Of a DNA stretch of 64,000 nucleotides, positions 30,150 through 39,681 are shown one piece after another. The stretch is from Eubacterium sp. (GTDB lineage Bacteria > Bacillota > Clostridia > Lachnospirales > Lachnospiraceae), in assembly GCA_017619835.1 (NCBI GenBank), contig JAFZRN010000025.1, positions 1 through 64,000 of the forward strand, in the 5' to 3' direction. Numbering within the stretch: position 1 is the stretch's first letter; each line of letters begins with the position of its first letter. Position numbers and translations under genes: made by a program. The notes below the pieces were generated by a model. That model was given only the letters and a program-made list of their open reading frames with translations, did no database searches and was not told the DNA's origin.

Positions 30150-32630
30150 ATGAGGATTTACCTGAATAATGACTGGAAGTTTTCCGAGAAATTCACGGAA
30201 GACATGGTTAAGATTGACTTTAATGACGACTCTATGACAGCGGTCCGTATCCCACATACTGTAAAAGAGACGCCGTTCCATTATTTTGATGAAAGTATAT
30301 ACCAGATGGTAAGCGGCTATAGGAGAGTGCTTGACGTTCCCGCCGACTGGAAGGGGAAGAAGCTTCTCCTTACTTTTGATGCCGTCGGACATGATGCTGC
30401 GCTTTTCGTTAACGGGATAAAGGCAGCTGAGCACCATACCGGCTACACGGCATTTACGGCTGACATAACCGATCATGTGAAGTACGGTGAGTCGAATATC
30501 ATCACGGTCCGCTGCGACAGCAGAGAGACACTGAACACACCGCCTTTTGGTTTCGTGATCGACTATATGACATACGGCGGGATCTATAGAGATGTCTACC
30601 TTGATATTAAGGAAAATGTCTTCCTGAGCGATATCTTCATCAAGACAAAACTGGCGGAAAAATACGAGGAAGACGGGAAGTTTAAGGTTAAATCCTCACA
30701 GATAGTTTCCGATATCACTGTATCCGGGATTGCAGCTTCCGAGGAAGAGGAGGCTGTAAAGGGTCTTTCCATAAGGCAGTCCATGAGAAAGGTGGGAGAC
30801 TCAGATTATAATGTGATCGCCGAGACAAAGCTCGCTGAACTTAACTTTAAAGAAAATTCGAAGGGGCTCTGCTATGAGATAAGTGCGCTTTCGGGGGATG
30901 TTGAGCTCTGGGATGTGGATAATCCCGCAAGATATGAGATTAAGACCGAGATTGTTAAGACTGATGGTGAAGGTGAAAAGGTGCTTGATCTAAGCGAAAC
31001 GAAGATCGGTTTCAGAAGAGCACAGTTTAAGGTAAGCGGCTTTTATCTTAACGGCCGCAAGCTTAAGATAAGAGGGCTTAACCGTCATCAGAGCTATCCT
31101 TATTTAGGCTATGCGATGCCTGAATCCATGCAGAAAAAGGATGCGGATATCCTTAAGTATGAGCTGGGACTTAACGCGGTCCGTACTTCTCATTATCCGC
31201 AGAGTCAGTATTTTATCGATAGATGTGATGAGATAGGACTTCTGGTATTTACTGAGTTTCCGGGCTGGCAGCATATAGGCGACGAGCAGTGGAAGGATCA
31301 GGCAGTTGAAAATGTCCGTGAGATGGTGACTCAGTACAGGAATCATCCTTCGATCATGCTCTGGGGAATCCGTATAAATGAGTCCGTTGATGATGATGAA
31401 TTCTATACAAGGACAAATGAGCTCTGCCGCAAGTTGGATCCGACACGTCAGACCGGCGGTGTAAGATGCTATAAGAAGGGAAGCTTCCTCGAGGATGTCT
31501 ATACCTATAATGATTTTTCGCACTGCGGACCGAATAAGGGATGCGATAGGAAGTCTGATGTCACTCCCGATATGGATAAGCCTTACCTTATCACGGAGTA
31601 TAACGGACATATGTATCCTACGAAGTCATTTGACTGGGAAGAGCACAGAATGGAGCATATGAAGCGCCATGCAAATGTGCTCGATGAGGTTGCAAAGCAG
31701 ACAGACATTTCCGGATCCTTCGGATGGTGCATGTTCGATTACAATACGCATAAGGATTTCGGAAGCGGCGACAGGATCTGCTATCACGGCGTCATGGACA
31801 TGTTCAGAAATCCGAAGCTTGCTGCTGCGATATATGAGATGCAGCAGGATGAGAGGCCGGTGCTGAAGATAAGTTCGACGATGGATATCGGCGAGCACCC
31901 CGGCTCGAACAGGGGAGATATCTACATCCTCTCAAATGCCGACAGCGTTAAGATGTATAAGAACGGCCGCTTCATCAAGGAGTATTTCATGAAGGATTCA
32001 CCTTATGAGAATCTTAAGCATGGACCTGTACTTATCGACGATTATATCGGTGATGCGATCCTTGAGGGTGAGCCGGAAATGGGCCGGAAGGAGGCCGAGG
32101 ATCTAAGAGACCTCTTCAATGAGGTATCCAAGGTCGGACTTTACGGTATGTCAAAGAAGACCATGGCCAAGGCCGGTTTTGTAAGTGTCAAATACCGGAT
32201 CAGCATGACCGAGGCGGTTCAGCTTTACAACAAATATATCGGCGACTGGGGCGGTGAGTCCACAGTCTTTAAGTTCGAAGCTATAAAGGATGAGGAAATC
32301 GTGAAGGAGCTTACGGTTTCACCGATGACATCTCATAAGCTGGATGTGGATGTGAGCCACACATCTCTTAAGGAGGACGTGACCTACGATGTTGCATCTG
32401 TACGTATCCGCGACATCGATAATAACGGTAATCTGCTTCCTTATTCCAACGATCCGGTAAGCCTTTCGACGATAGGACCTATAGAAGTTGTGGGGCCGAG
32501 TATCATTTCCCTGCAGGGCGGAATGGGCGGAACCTATGTACGCACCACCGGCAAGAGCGGTGACGCCAAGCTCATCATAACCCCGCAGTACGGCTCCTCG
32601 GTAGAGATCAGTTTTAACGTAAAAATGTGA
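30150..32630 (+). CDS. GH2 family beta-galactosidase-like enzyme
   Basis: An 826-residue cytoplasmic glycosidase. The order is GH2: a jelly-roll domain (about 1-180), an immunoglobulin-like domain, a TIM barrel from about 295 (KLKIRGLNRHQSYPYLGYAM), and further beta domains. E411 in GIRINES is the expected acid/base and E483 in LITEYNGH the expected nucleophile. Beta-galactosidase is most likely because a galactoside-type symporter and an alpha-galactosidase follow, but other GH2 specificities cannot be excluded. The ATG at 30150 follows CCGGAGG; the open frame upstream to 30105 runs into the preceding terminator and is not used. Confidence 0.82.
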   Translation: MRIYLNNDWKFSEKFTEDMVKIDFNDDSMTAVRIPHTVKETPFHYFDESIYQMVSGYRRVLDVPADWKGKKLLLTFDAVGHDAALFVNGIKAAEHHTGYTAFTADITDHVKYGESNIITVRCDSRETLNTPPFGFVIDYMTYGGIYRDVYLDIKENVFLSDIFIKTKLAEKYEEDGKFKVKSSQIVSDITVSGIAASEEEEAVKGLSIRQSMRKVGDSDYNVIAETKLAELNFKENSKGLCYEISALSGDVELWDVDNPARYEIKTEIVKTDGEGEKVLDLSETKIGFRRAQFKVSGFYLNGRKLKIRGLNRHQSYPYLGYAMPESMQKKDADILKYELGLNAVRTSHYPQSQYFIDRCDEIGLLVFTEFPGWQHIGDEQWKDQAVENVREMVTQYRNHPSIMLWGIRINESVDDDEFYTRTNELCRKLDPTRQTGGVRCYKKGSFLEDVYTYNDFSHCGPNKGCDRKSDVTPDMDKPYLITEYNGHMYPTKSFDWEEHRMEHMKRHANVLDEVAKQTDISGSFGWCMFDYNTHKDFGSGDRICYHGVMDMFRNPKLAAAIYEMQQDERPVLKISSTMDIGEHPGSNRGDIYILSNADSVKMYKNGRFIKEYFMKDSPYENLKHGPVLIDDYIGDAILEGEPEMGRKEAEDLRDLFNEVSKVGLYGMSKKTMAKAGFVSVKYRISMTEAVQLYNKYIGDWGGESTVFKFEAIKDEEIVKELTVSPMTSHKLDVDVSHTSLKEDVTYDVASVRIRDIDNNGNLLPYSNDPVSLSTIGPIEVVGPSIISLQGGMGGTYVRTTGKSGDAKLIITPQYGSSVEISFNVKM

Positions 32631-32677
32631 CAAACTGATCTGAACTGTATGTCATATTTTGAGAAAAGGAGAGAGAT

Positions 32678-34099
32678 ATGAACTTGGGTATAAAAGAGAA
32701 AATATCATATGGCCTCGGGGCCGTCGGAAAAGATATGGTCTACATGCTCAGCGCAAGCTACGTTCTTTACTACTTTCAGGATGTGCTGGGTGTAAATGCC
32801 GTCGCAATGGGTATCATCCTCATGGCAGCCCGTGTGTTCGATGCATTTAATGATCCCATCATGGGAATAATCGTTGCAAAAACAAAAACCCGCTGGGGAA
32901 AGTTCCGTCCATGGCTTATGATAGGAACCATTACCAATGCGGTGGTTCTGTTTCTGATGTTTGCGTGCCCGCCGGAAATGAATGCGAAGGGCCTGGTTGC
33001 CTATGCGGCAGTTACTTATATTCTATGGGGTGTGACCTATACAATGATGGATATTCCCTACTGGTCGATGATCCCTGCATTCACAAAGTCCGGTAAGGAG
33101 AGGGAGAATCTGTCGACCCTGGGACGTTCCTGTGCAGGAGTCGGTTCGGCGCTCGTAACCATTTTCACTGTTATGATCGTTAATCTTATCGGTAAATCAA
33201 TCGCAGGTGCGGATGCTACCGCAAGACAGGTTGAGATTGCCGGTTTCAAATGGTTTGCCCTGATCATCGCAGTTCTCTTTATCATTTTCATTACGATCAC
33301 TTGCGTTAATATAAAAGAGAAGGCAACAGTCGATATGGATTCACCTTCAGTCGGCCAGATGTTTAAGGCTCTTATCACAAATGATCAGGCAATGACAATA
33401 GTTCTCGCAATCGTACTGATCAACAGTTCGGTTTACATAACATCTAACCTTGTTATCTACTTCTTCAAGTATGACTTCGGAGGAGAGGGCTGGAAGGGAA
33501 GCTACACCTTATTCAATATGTTCGGCGGAGCAGTACAGATCCTTTCGATGATGATCTTTTATCCGCTTCTCAGAAAGTTTGCTTCCAACATCAAGGTATT
33601 CTATATCTGTCTTGCGAGCGCAATGACAGGATATGCGGTTCTGTTTGCGATAACATTTACGGGAATGGGAAATGTTTTCGTTCTGTTCATACCCGGCTTC
33701 TTCATCTTCGCAGCTAACGGAGTATTACAGGTACTTACTACAGTATTCCTTGCAAATACCGTAGACTACGGTGATATCAAGAACAATAGAAGAGATGAAT
33801 CGGTCATCTTCTCGATGCAGACCTTTGTCGTGAAGCTTGCTTCAGGTGTCGCTGCGCTTATCGCAGCAATCTGCCTCCAGCTCAATAATCTTAAATCAGC
33901 ATCGGCTGATGAGGCCGACCAGCTCTATGACTTTTCGAAGGATGTTGCCGCATCTTCAAAGCTCGGCCTCAGGATGACCATGACCATCATCCCGATAATC
34001 GGCCTCATCATTGCAGTCATTGTCTTCAAGAAGAAGTTCATCCTCACCGAAGAGAAAATGAACGAGATCACGGAAGAACTTAAATCAAGATCAATGTAA
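32678..34099 (+). CDS. GPH-family sugar:cation symporter
   Basis: A 473-residue membrane protein with about twelve transmembrane segments. The family signature FDAFNDPIMGIIVAKTKTRWGKFRPWL-like stretch lies at about residues 49-75, with the conserved Asp and Arg residues of melibiose/lactose-type carriers. It takes up a galactoside or similar sugar with H+ or Na+. Its position between GH2 and GH36 genes makes galactosides the likely substrate. AAAGGAG precedes the ATG. The stop codon lies inside the palindrome at 34096. Confidence 0.85.
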   Translation: MNLGIKEKISYGLGAVGKDMVYMLSASYVLYYFQDVLGVNAVAMGIILMAARVFDAFNDPIMGIIVAKTKTRWGKFRPWLMIGTITNAVVLFLMFACPPEMNAKGLVAYAAVTYILWGVTYTMMDIPYWSMIPAFTKSGKERENLSTLGRSCAGVGSALVTIFTVMIVNLIGKSIAGADATARQVEIAGFKWFALIIAVLFIIFITITCVNIKEKATVDMDSPSVGQMFKALITNDQAMTIVLAIVLINSSVYITSNLVIYFFKYDFGGEGWKGSYTLFNMFGGAVQILSMMIFYPLLRKFASNIKVFYICLASAMTGYAVLFAITFTGMGNVFVLFIPGFFIFAANGVLQVLTTVFLANTVDYGDIKNNRRDESVIFSMQTFVVKLASGVAALIAAICLQLNNLKSASADEADQLYDFSKDVAASSKLGLRMTMTIIPIIGLIIAVIVFKKKFILTEEKMNEITEELKSRSM

Positions 34100-34140
34100 C
34101 ACTTTTGTAATAGGGCCTGACCCCATTACGAAAGTGTTAC
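34096..34140 (+). repeat. REP-like palindrome overlapping the symporter stop codon
   Basis: GTAACACTTTTGTAAT (34096-34111) pairs with ATTACGAAAGTGTTAC (34125-34140), one wobble pair, around a GGGCCTGACCCC centre. 'GTAAT..GGG..TGACCCC' words of this sort are seen in dispersed REP-like repeats in many bacteria, often in intergenic gaps. It covers the end of the symporter gene and most of the gap to the next gene, so it may also attenuate transcription. Confidence 0.6.
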
Positions 34141-34156
34141 GAAAAGGAAAAAGTAA

Positions 34157-36598
34157 ATGATAGTAGACGGACAAAAATACTTTATATTGAATACCAAGGG
34201 TACATCATACGCCATGCGGGTTACGCCTTCGGGACATGTGGAGCATATGTATTATGGGAAGAAGATAAGGGTGGCGCATAATCTTGGCGGACTTTTTGAG
34301 CGTCAGGAGTTTATTGTGGGAAACAATAATTCCTACAGCCCGGAATATCCGTATCTTACTCTCAACAATCTTTGCATGGAGTATTCCGCGGAGGGTAAGG
34401 GCGACAACCGTGAGGCGATGATCGTTGTCGAGACTCCCGATGGGAAACGCACCAACGACTTCGTGTTCGAGAGGGCAGTGATCGATAATATCAAGGAGCC
34501 CCTTCCCGGAATGCCGTCATCTTATAGCGACGCTTTCAATGTAGAAGCTCCCAACTCATATCTTGCAAACAATAACCACCTCGCGATCATTCTTACTGAA
34601 AAAAACCTCAACCTGACCCTGACTCTCGACTATTATATTTTTGAAGAGGAAAATGTCATCGCGCGTTCGACCCGTCTCAGAAACAACAGTGGTCAAGTGG
34701 TTTACATAAAACAATTATACTCCGCACAGCTCGATTTACATGACAATAATTATCTTATGTCCACCTTTAACGGCGCATGGACCCGTGAGATGATGAAAAC
34801 CGACAATCCGCTAACTCATGGTAAGCATATAAACTCCAGCTTTACCGGAACTTCATCGAGTAATGCCAATCCGTTCTTCATGATATCCGAGCCTCATACC
34901 ACAGAGGACCAGGGCAGCGTCATGGGCTTCAATCTTATCTACAGCGGCAACCACGCCGAAGTAGCAGAGGTAAATGAGTTCGGAAAGACCAGGATACTCT
35001 GGGGCATCAATCCGAGAGCCTTTACCTGGCAGCTGGCTCCCGAAGAAGAGTTCAGTACACCTGAAGCTTTGATGACATTTTCGGATAAAGGCTTTAACGG
35101 AATGAGCGTCAACATGCACTCATTCGTTCGTAACCATGTAATTAGAAAAGAGTGGGCTTATAAAGAAAGACCCGTTCTTCTCAACAGTTGGGAAGCAGCA
35201 TATTTTGATATAAATGAGTCAAAGCTCCTCAAGCTTGCTAAGGCAGGACGTGATGTGGGGATCGAGCTTTTTGTTATGGACGACGGCTGGTTCGGTGAGA
35301 GAAATGACGACAAGACCTCTCTCGGTGACTGGACACCTAATAAGAAGAAGCTTCCCGGAGGCGTCAAGCGCCTTGCCAAAAAGGTGAATAATCTCGGGAT
35401 GTCCTTCGGTATCTGGGTTGAGCCGGAGATGGTAAATGTCGAGTCAAAGCTTTATAAAGCACATCCCGACTGGGCTATTGAGATTCCGGGACAGGATCAC
35501 TCCGAGGGAAGAAACCAGAGGATACTTGATCTATCAAGGCCGGAGGTTCAGGACTATATTATCGATTCGATGAGTGATGTTTTCTCGTCCGGTAACATCG
35601 AATATGTCAAATGGGACATGAACCGGACACTCACTGATATATATTCGGTATACCTTGAAAAAAAGAACGAATCCTATAGCCATAAGGAAGAAAATATTAT
35701 AAAATATAACTATCATTTTCAGGGTGAACTGACACATCGATATGTGCTTGGTCTTTATAGATGCATGAAGACCCTGACAGAGAAGTTCCCCGACATTCTG
35801 TTCGAGGGCTGTGCTTCGGGTGGCAATCGATTCGACCTCGGTATACTCAGCTATTTCCCTCAGATATGGGGAAGTGATGATACGGATGCGATAATGCGTG
35901 CCGATATCCAGAACGGCTACAGTTACGGCTATCCGCAGAGCTGCTGGGGTTCACATGTTTCGGGTGTTCCGAATCATCAGACCCTTCGTGTGACACCGCT
36001 TGAATCGAGATTTGCTGTTGCGGCTTTCGGAAGTCTTGGCTACGAATGCAACTTGAGAGATCTGCCGAAGGAAGACATTTCCGAAATAAAAGAGCAGATT
36101 AAGATATATAAGAAATACAGAGCTACCTTCCAGCACGGTCAGTTCTACAGGGGCCGGAGCTTTGCCACATCGGATACGACCGAGTGGACAGTGGTTTCAC
36201 CGGATAAAAAGGAAGCAGTTGGAATGATCATTCATAAGAATGTGATCCCTAACAGTCCTTATCAGTATTTTAAGCCGAGGGGACTTGACGAAGATAAATA
36301 TTATCATTTTTACAATAGAGAGATTAAGGTCAACATCAAGCAGTTCGGTGATCTTATCAATATGGTTGCTCCGGTACATGTTCGTCCCGGCTCGGCTGTT
36401 CAGGATATGATCTCGAAGGTCTATAAGCTTGAGGGTGACAGGGATGACCTTAAGAATTTCGGCTCGGCCATGATGAATGCGGGTATCAAGCTGATGCCCA
36501 CATATGCGGGAACAGGTTTTAATGAAAAGACCATCGTTTTTCCCGATTATGCCGCAAGAGTATACTATTTTGAGGAAGAGAGCATAGATGAGATTTAG
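34157..36598 (+). CDS. GH36 alpha-galactosidase
   Basis: An 813-residue enzyme, somewhat longer than the usual 730. It has the N-terminal beta-supersandwich, a TIM barrel starting with LNSWEAAYFDINE and LFVMDDGWFGERNDD, the nucleophile D487 in VKWDMNR, and the acid/base region GSDDTDA (about 573-578). It cleaves alpha-1,6-galactose from melibiose- or raffinose-type sugars in the cytoplasm. The extra length includes a charged insertion just after the nucleophile (about 495-515). The final 11 bases overlap the next gene. It follows the GPH symporter, which probably supplies the substrate. Confidence 0.88.
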   Translation: MIVDGQKYFILNTKGTSYAMRVTPSGHVEHMYYGKKIRVAHNLGGLFERQEFIVGNNNSYSPEYPYLTLNNLCMEYSAEGKGDNREAMIVVETPDGKRTNDFVFERAVIDNIKEPLPGMPSSYSDAFNVEAPNSYLANNNHLAIILTEKNLNLTLTLDYYIFEEENVIARSTRLRNNSGQVVYIKQLYSAQLDLHDNNYLMSTFNGAWTREMMKTDNPLTHGKHINSSFTGTSSSNANPFFMISEPHTTEDQGSVMGFNLIYSGNHAEVAEVNEFGKTRILWGINPRAFTWQLAPEEEFSTPEALMTFSDKGFNGMSVNMHSFVRNHVIRKEWAYKERPVLLNSWEAAYFDINESKLLKLAKAGRDVGIELFVMDDGWFGERNDDKTSLGDWTPNKKKLPGGVKRLAKKVNNLGMSFGIWVEPEMVNVESKLYKAHPDWAIEIPGQDHSEGRNQRILDLSRPEVQDYIIDSMSDVFSSGNIEYVKWDMNRTLTDIYSVYLEKKNESYSHKEENIIKYNYHFQGELTHRYVLGLYRCMKTLTEKFPDILFEGCASGGNRFDLGILSYFPQIWGSDDTDAIMRADIQNGYSYGYPQSCWGSHVSGVPNHQTLRVTPLESRFAVAAFGSLGYECNLRDLPKEDISEIKEQIKIYKKYRATFQHGQFYRGRSFATSDTTEWTVVSPDKKEAVGMIIHKNVIPNSPYQYFKPRGLDEDKYYHFYNREIKVNIKQFGDLINMVAPVHVRPGSAVQDMISKVYKLEGDRDDLKNFGSAMMNAGIKLMPTYAGTGFNEKTIVFPDYAARVYYFEEESIDEI

Positions 36599-38876
36599 AT
36601 TTACTATCATCTTTATAATTCTCATAGTCGTTATGAGCATCGCTGCATTTTTGTCAAGACGCTCAAAACGTGCCGTCGGCAGGTCCGTTGCATGGATAGT
36701 GGCCGGTATAATACCGCCTGTCATCGGTAATCTGCTTATTGTTGCCTTTTCCGATAAGCTTACAACGACAATAGGCTACTATATCTATTTTCTCGGAATG
36801 GATGTAGTGGTCATCAGTCTTCTGAGATTCGCGTATATATACTGTGATATGACATGGTTTAACATGAAGCGAAGACTTATGTTCTTCGGTCTGTTTCTTA
36901 TAGATATCGTTCAGTATATTTTGAATCCCTTCTTCCATAACGCTTTTGAAACGGAACCTATAACCGTTGACGGAAGAGATTATTATAAGCTTATACCATA
37001 CGTGGGACAGACCTATCACAGAGTTATCTGTTATGGCGTTCTGTTTGCCGTTATCATTATATTTATTGTTAAGACAGTCCGCGCGCCCAGGATATATGCC
37101 GAGAAATATTCCATTATCGTTATTGCGCTGATAATCGGGACACTATGGGAAACCTATTATATCTTTTCAGGTGTTCCCATCGACAGATCCATGATCGGAT
37201 TTGCCGTGTTTGGAATTCTTATATTCTATTTTTCAATATATTATCGTCCGAGACGACTTCTGGACAGGATGCTGGTCGCCATTGCGGGCGAGATACGCCA
37301 GGCCATCTATTTCTTTGATGCCAATGGCAAATGTATCTGGGCAAATGATCTCGGTATAGAACTGCTGGATCTTAAGAATAATGATTATTCCACCGTGACA
37401 AAGCTTCTTAAGGAAAGATTCGGTGATATAAAACCCGATGTTGACGGATGGAATTCTTCCTCGATGGTCATGGCGGGTGGAAATACAAAGTATTATTCAC
37501 TTGAAACTCACATGGTCACCTATGGAGGTGAAAAGATGGCCGGCTCATTTATAAATATCAAGGATGAGACCGAGACCAAGATGGAGCTTCAGCGTGAGAG
37601 ATATAATGCAACTCATGATTCGCTCACAGATCTATACAATAAGGATTATCTGTTTGAGCGTATCCGCGAGACAATAGCAGAAAATCCGGACACGCAGTAC
37701 CTGGTTATCTATGCCAATATAAGCGACTTCAAGATCGTAAATGATATTTTCGGAAATGTCTTCGGCGACTTTGTGCTTAAGTATGTATCAGAGAGGATAT
37801 CAAACGAGATGCCGTCCGATTCCGTATATGGACGTCTCGTGGGAGATACCTTTGGAATGCTCATAAAGCATGATGATTTTAATCCGAGAACCATGGAAAA
37901 GAATCTGACTCATTTTACGGTTTCAGATGGTTCGACGGACCAGAATATCCTGATGAACCTGGGAGTCTATGAGGTTACCGAATCGGACCTCGATCCTTCT
38001 GCCATGTTTGACAGAGCCAGGATGGCGCTTTCTACTATCAAGAATGAGTATCATGTTCATATAGCATATTATGATGATGAGATGCGTAAGGAAGCTCTCT
38101 GGGGCCAGCACATTTCCACTCAGCTTGCAGATGCTATGCAGGATGGACAGATTCGTCCGTATTTTCAGCCGATTGTTGATATGAATGGGGATCCGGTTGG
38201 AGCCGAGGCGCTCGTACGATGGAATCATCCGACCGAGGGTCAGCTTAATCCCGGAAGATTCATTCCTGTTTTCGAGAAGAACGGAATGATAGCAGATATA
38301 GACAGATTCATGTGGCGGAGTGCCTGCGAGGTACTTACCAGATGGAAGAATAAAGGGATAGATCTTTTTATCTCGATTAATATTTCCCCGAAGGACTTTT
38401 ACTTTATGGATGTTGCTACCGAGATAAAGCAGATAGCATCGGAATATGATATCAATCCGGCCAAGCTCAGGATTGAGATCACCGAGTCCGTGATGATGAC
38501 AGATAATGAGAACAGATTTGCTATTCTCGAAGAACTGAGAGAAGCAGGCTTCCTTGTAGAGATGGATGACTTTGGCAGCGGATATTCATCCCTCAATCTC
38601 CTTAAGGATATGCCTGTTGATATAATCAAGATCGATATGGTCTTCCTCAGAAAGACGAAGGATGATATGAGGGCTCAGATCATCCTCAATAACATCATCC
38701 GTCTTACCGAGGACCTCGGGCTTTCGTCCCTTACAGAGGGCGTTGAGAACGAGAACCAGTATCAGATGCTTGGCGGTATGGGCTGCAAGCTCTTCCAGGG
38801 CTATTACTTTGCTAAACCTATGCCAATCGAGGAATTCGAAAAGAGTTACCTCAAAGAGAAAAAACTTATAAGCTGA
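36588..38876 (+). CDS. Membrane GGDEF-EAL protein, probable cyclic di-GMP phosphodiesterase
   Basis: A 762-residue signalling protein. About seven transmembrane segments (1-215) form a 7TM receptor-like sensor, followed by a PAS-like region (about 225-330). The GGDEF domain is degenerate: the active site reads LVGDTF instead of GGDEF. The EAL domain (about 505-755) keeps the catalytic residues: AEALVRW, SINISPKD, RIEITES, MDDFGSGYSSL and IIKIDMVFL. So it should degrade cyclic di-GMP, with the dead GGDEF perhaps sensing GTP. It overlaps the alpha-galactosidase gene by 11 bases, which implies co-expression with galactoside use. Confidence 0.85.
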   Translation: MRFRFTIIFIILIVVMSIAAFLSRRSKRAVGRSVAWIVAGIIPPVIGNLLIVAFSDKLTTTIGYYIYFLGMDVVVISLLRFAYIYCDMTWFNMKRRLMFFGLFLIDIVQYILNPFFHNAFETEPITVDGRDYYKLIPYVGQTYHRVICYGVLFAVIIIFIVKTVRAPRIYAEKYSIIVIALIIGTLWETYYIFSGVPIDRSMIGFAVFGILIFYFSIYYRPRRLLDRMLVAIAGEIRQAIYFFDANGKCIWANDLGIELLDLKNNDYSTVTKLLKERFGDIKPDVDGWNSSSMVMAGGNTKYYSLETHMVTYGGEKMAGSFINIKDETETKMELQRERYNATHDSLTDLYNKDYLFERIRETIAENPDTQYLVIYANISDFKIVNDIFGNVFGDFVLKYVSERISNEMPSDSVYGRLVGDTFGMLIKHDDFNPRTMEKNLTHFTVSDGSTDQNILMNLGVYEVTESDLDPSAMFDRARMALSTIKNEYHVHIAYYDDEMRKEALWGQHISTQLADAMQDGQIRPYFQPIVDMNGDPVGAEALVRWNHPTEGQLNPGRFIPVFEKNGMIADIDRFMWRSACEVLTRWKNKGIDLFISINISPKDFYFMDVATEIKQIASEYDINPAKLRIEITESVMMTDNENRFAILEELREAGFLVEMDDFGSGYSSLNLLKDMPVDIIKIDMVFLRKTKDDMRAQIILNNIIRLTEDLGLSSLTEGVENENQYQMLGGMGCKLFQGYYFAKPMPIEEFEKSYLKEKKLIS

Positions 38877-38888
38877 CAGGAGGGAAAC

Positions 38889-39530
38889 ATGTATAAGGAT
38901 TATGAAAATGTGATCGTAATGGAACATCCGCTCATCAAGCACAAGATATCGCTGCTGCGTGATAAGAGCACGGGTACAAATGAGTTCCGTAAGCTGGTAG
39001 AGGAGATAGCAATGCTCGAAGCATTTGAAGCATTCAGAGATCTGCCGCTTAAGGACGTGGAGGTAGAAACACCTATCGAAAAATGTATGACTCCGATGAT
39101 TGACGGAAAGAAGCTCGCCATCGTGCCGATACTTCGTGCCGGCCTCGGAATGGTTAATGGTATCACCGCACTTGTACCGACCGCAAAGGTTGGCCACGTG
39201 GGACTTTATCGTGATCCAGAGACTCATGAGCCTCATGAGTATTATTGCAAGCTTCCCGATCCTATAGATCAGAGAATGATAGCAGTACTTGATCCGATGC
39301 TCGCAACCGGCGGTTCAGCCGTAGCAGCAGTAGACTTCATCAAGAAGAGCGGCGGAAAGCACATCAAGTTCATGTGCATAATCGCAGCTCCCGAAGGAAT
39401 CAAGAGACTTGCCTCAGCACATCCCGATATCGAGATCTATATCGGAAACGTTGACAGATGTCTCAACGAAAACGCATATATCTGCCCCGGACTCGGAGAC
39501 GCCGGCGACAGAATATTCGGTACAAAATAA
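38889..39530 (+). CDS. upp: Uracil phosphoribosyltransferase
   Basis: A 213-residue salvage enzyme that makes UMP from uracil and PRPP. Family segments are [13 protein letters not shown], the PRPP loop [11 protein letters not shown], and the uracil-site GDAGDRIFG at the C-terminus. Length fits the usual 208-215. A GGAGGG site precedes the ATG, 10 bases after the GGDEF-EAL stop. A uracil permease lies 24 kb downstream (63900), beyond the RiPP island. Confidence 0.92.
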   Translation: MYKDYENVIVMEHPLIKHKISLLRDKSTGTNEFRKLVEEIAMLEAFEAFRDLPLKDVEVETPIEKCMTPMIDGKKLAIVPILRAGLGMVNGITALVPTAKVGHVGLYRDPETHEPHEYYCKLPDPIDQRMIAVLDPMLATGGSAVAAVDFIKKSGGKHIKFMCIIAAPEGIKRLASAHPDIEIYIGNVDRCLNENAYICPGLGDAGDRIFGTK

Positions 39531-39546
39531 TATTATTAACGATGAT

Positions 39547-39571
39547 CCGGCGAGAAATCGCCGGATTTTTT
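39547..39571 (+). terminator. Terminator after upp
   Basis: CCGGCGA pairs with TCGCCGG across GAAA, followed by ATTTTTT. The same TCGCCGGATTTTTT end is seen at 51021-51034, and both copies are followed by paired TGTCGTTCAC repeats. Confidence 0.88.
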
Positions 39572-39639
39572 GTCGTTCACTCAATGATTTTGTCGTTCAC
39601 TTAATGAAGCTTGAATAATTATTGAAATATGAATATTAT
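39571..39639 (+). promoter_or_regulatory. Promoter of RiPP system A with paired TGTCGTTCAC boxes
   Basis: Two perfect copies of TGTCGTTCAC start at 39571 and 39591, a 20-base period. Downstream lie TTGAAT (39611-39616) and TATTAT (39634-39639) with a 17-base spacer. The second box starts 43 bases before the -10, close to the 41 bases seen at the system C promoter (51101-51167). Direct repeats with a period near two helix turns next to the -35 are typical of response-regulator activators such as LytTR proteins; none is encoded in the window. Confidence 0.65.
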
Positions 39640-39681
39640 CAGATGTATTAAAGATTAATAATGTTTTTTGGGGGTGCCGAT

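Noticed and set aside
36588-36600. Frameshift fusing alpha-galactosidase and the GGDEF-EAL protein
   Set aside because: Both frames have normal ends: GH36 stops at 36598 and the next ATG starts at 36588, a usual overlapping pair.
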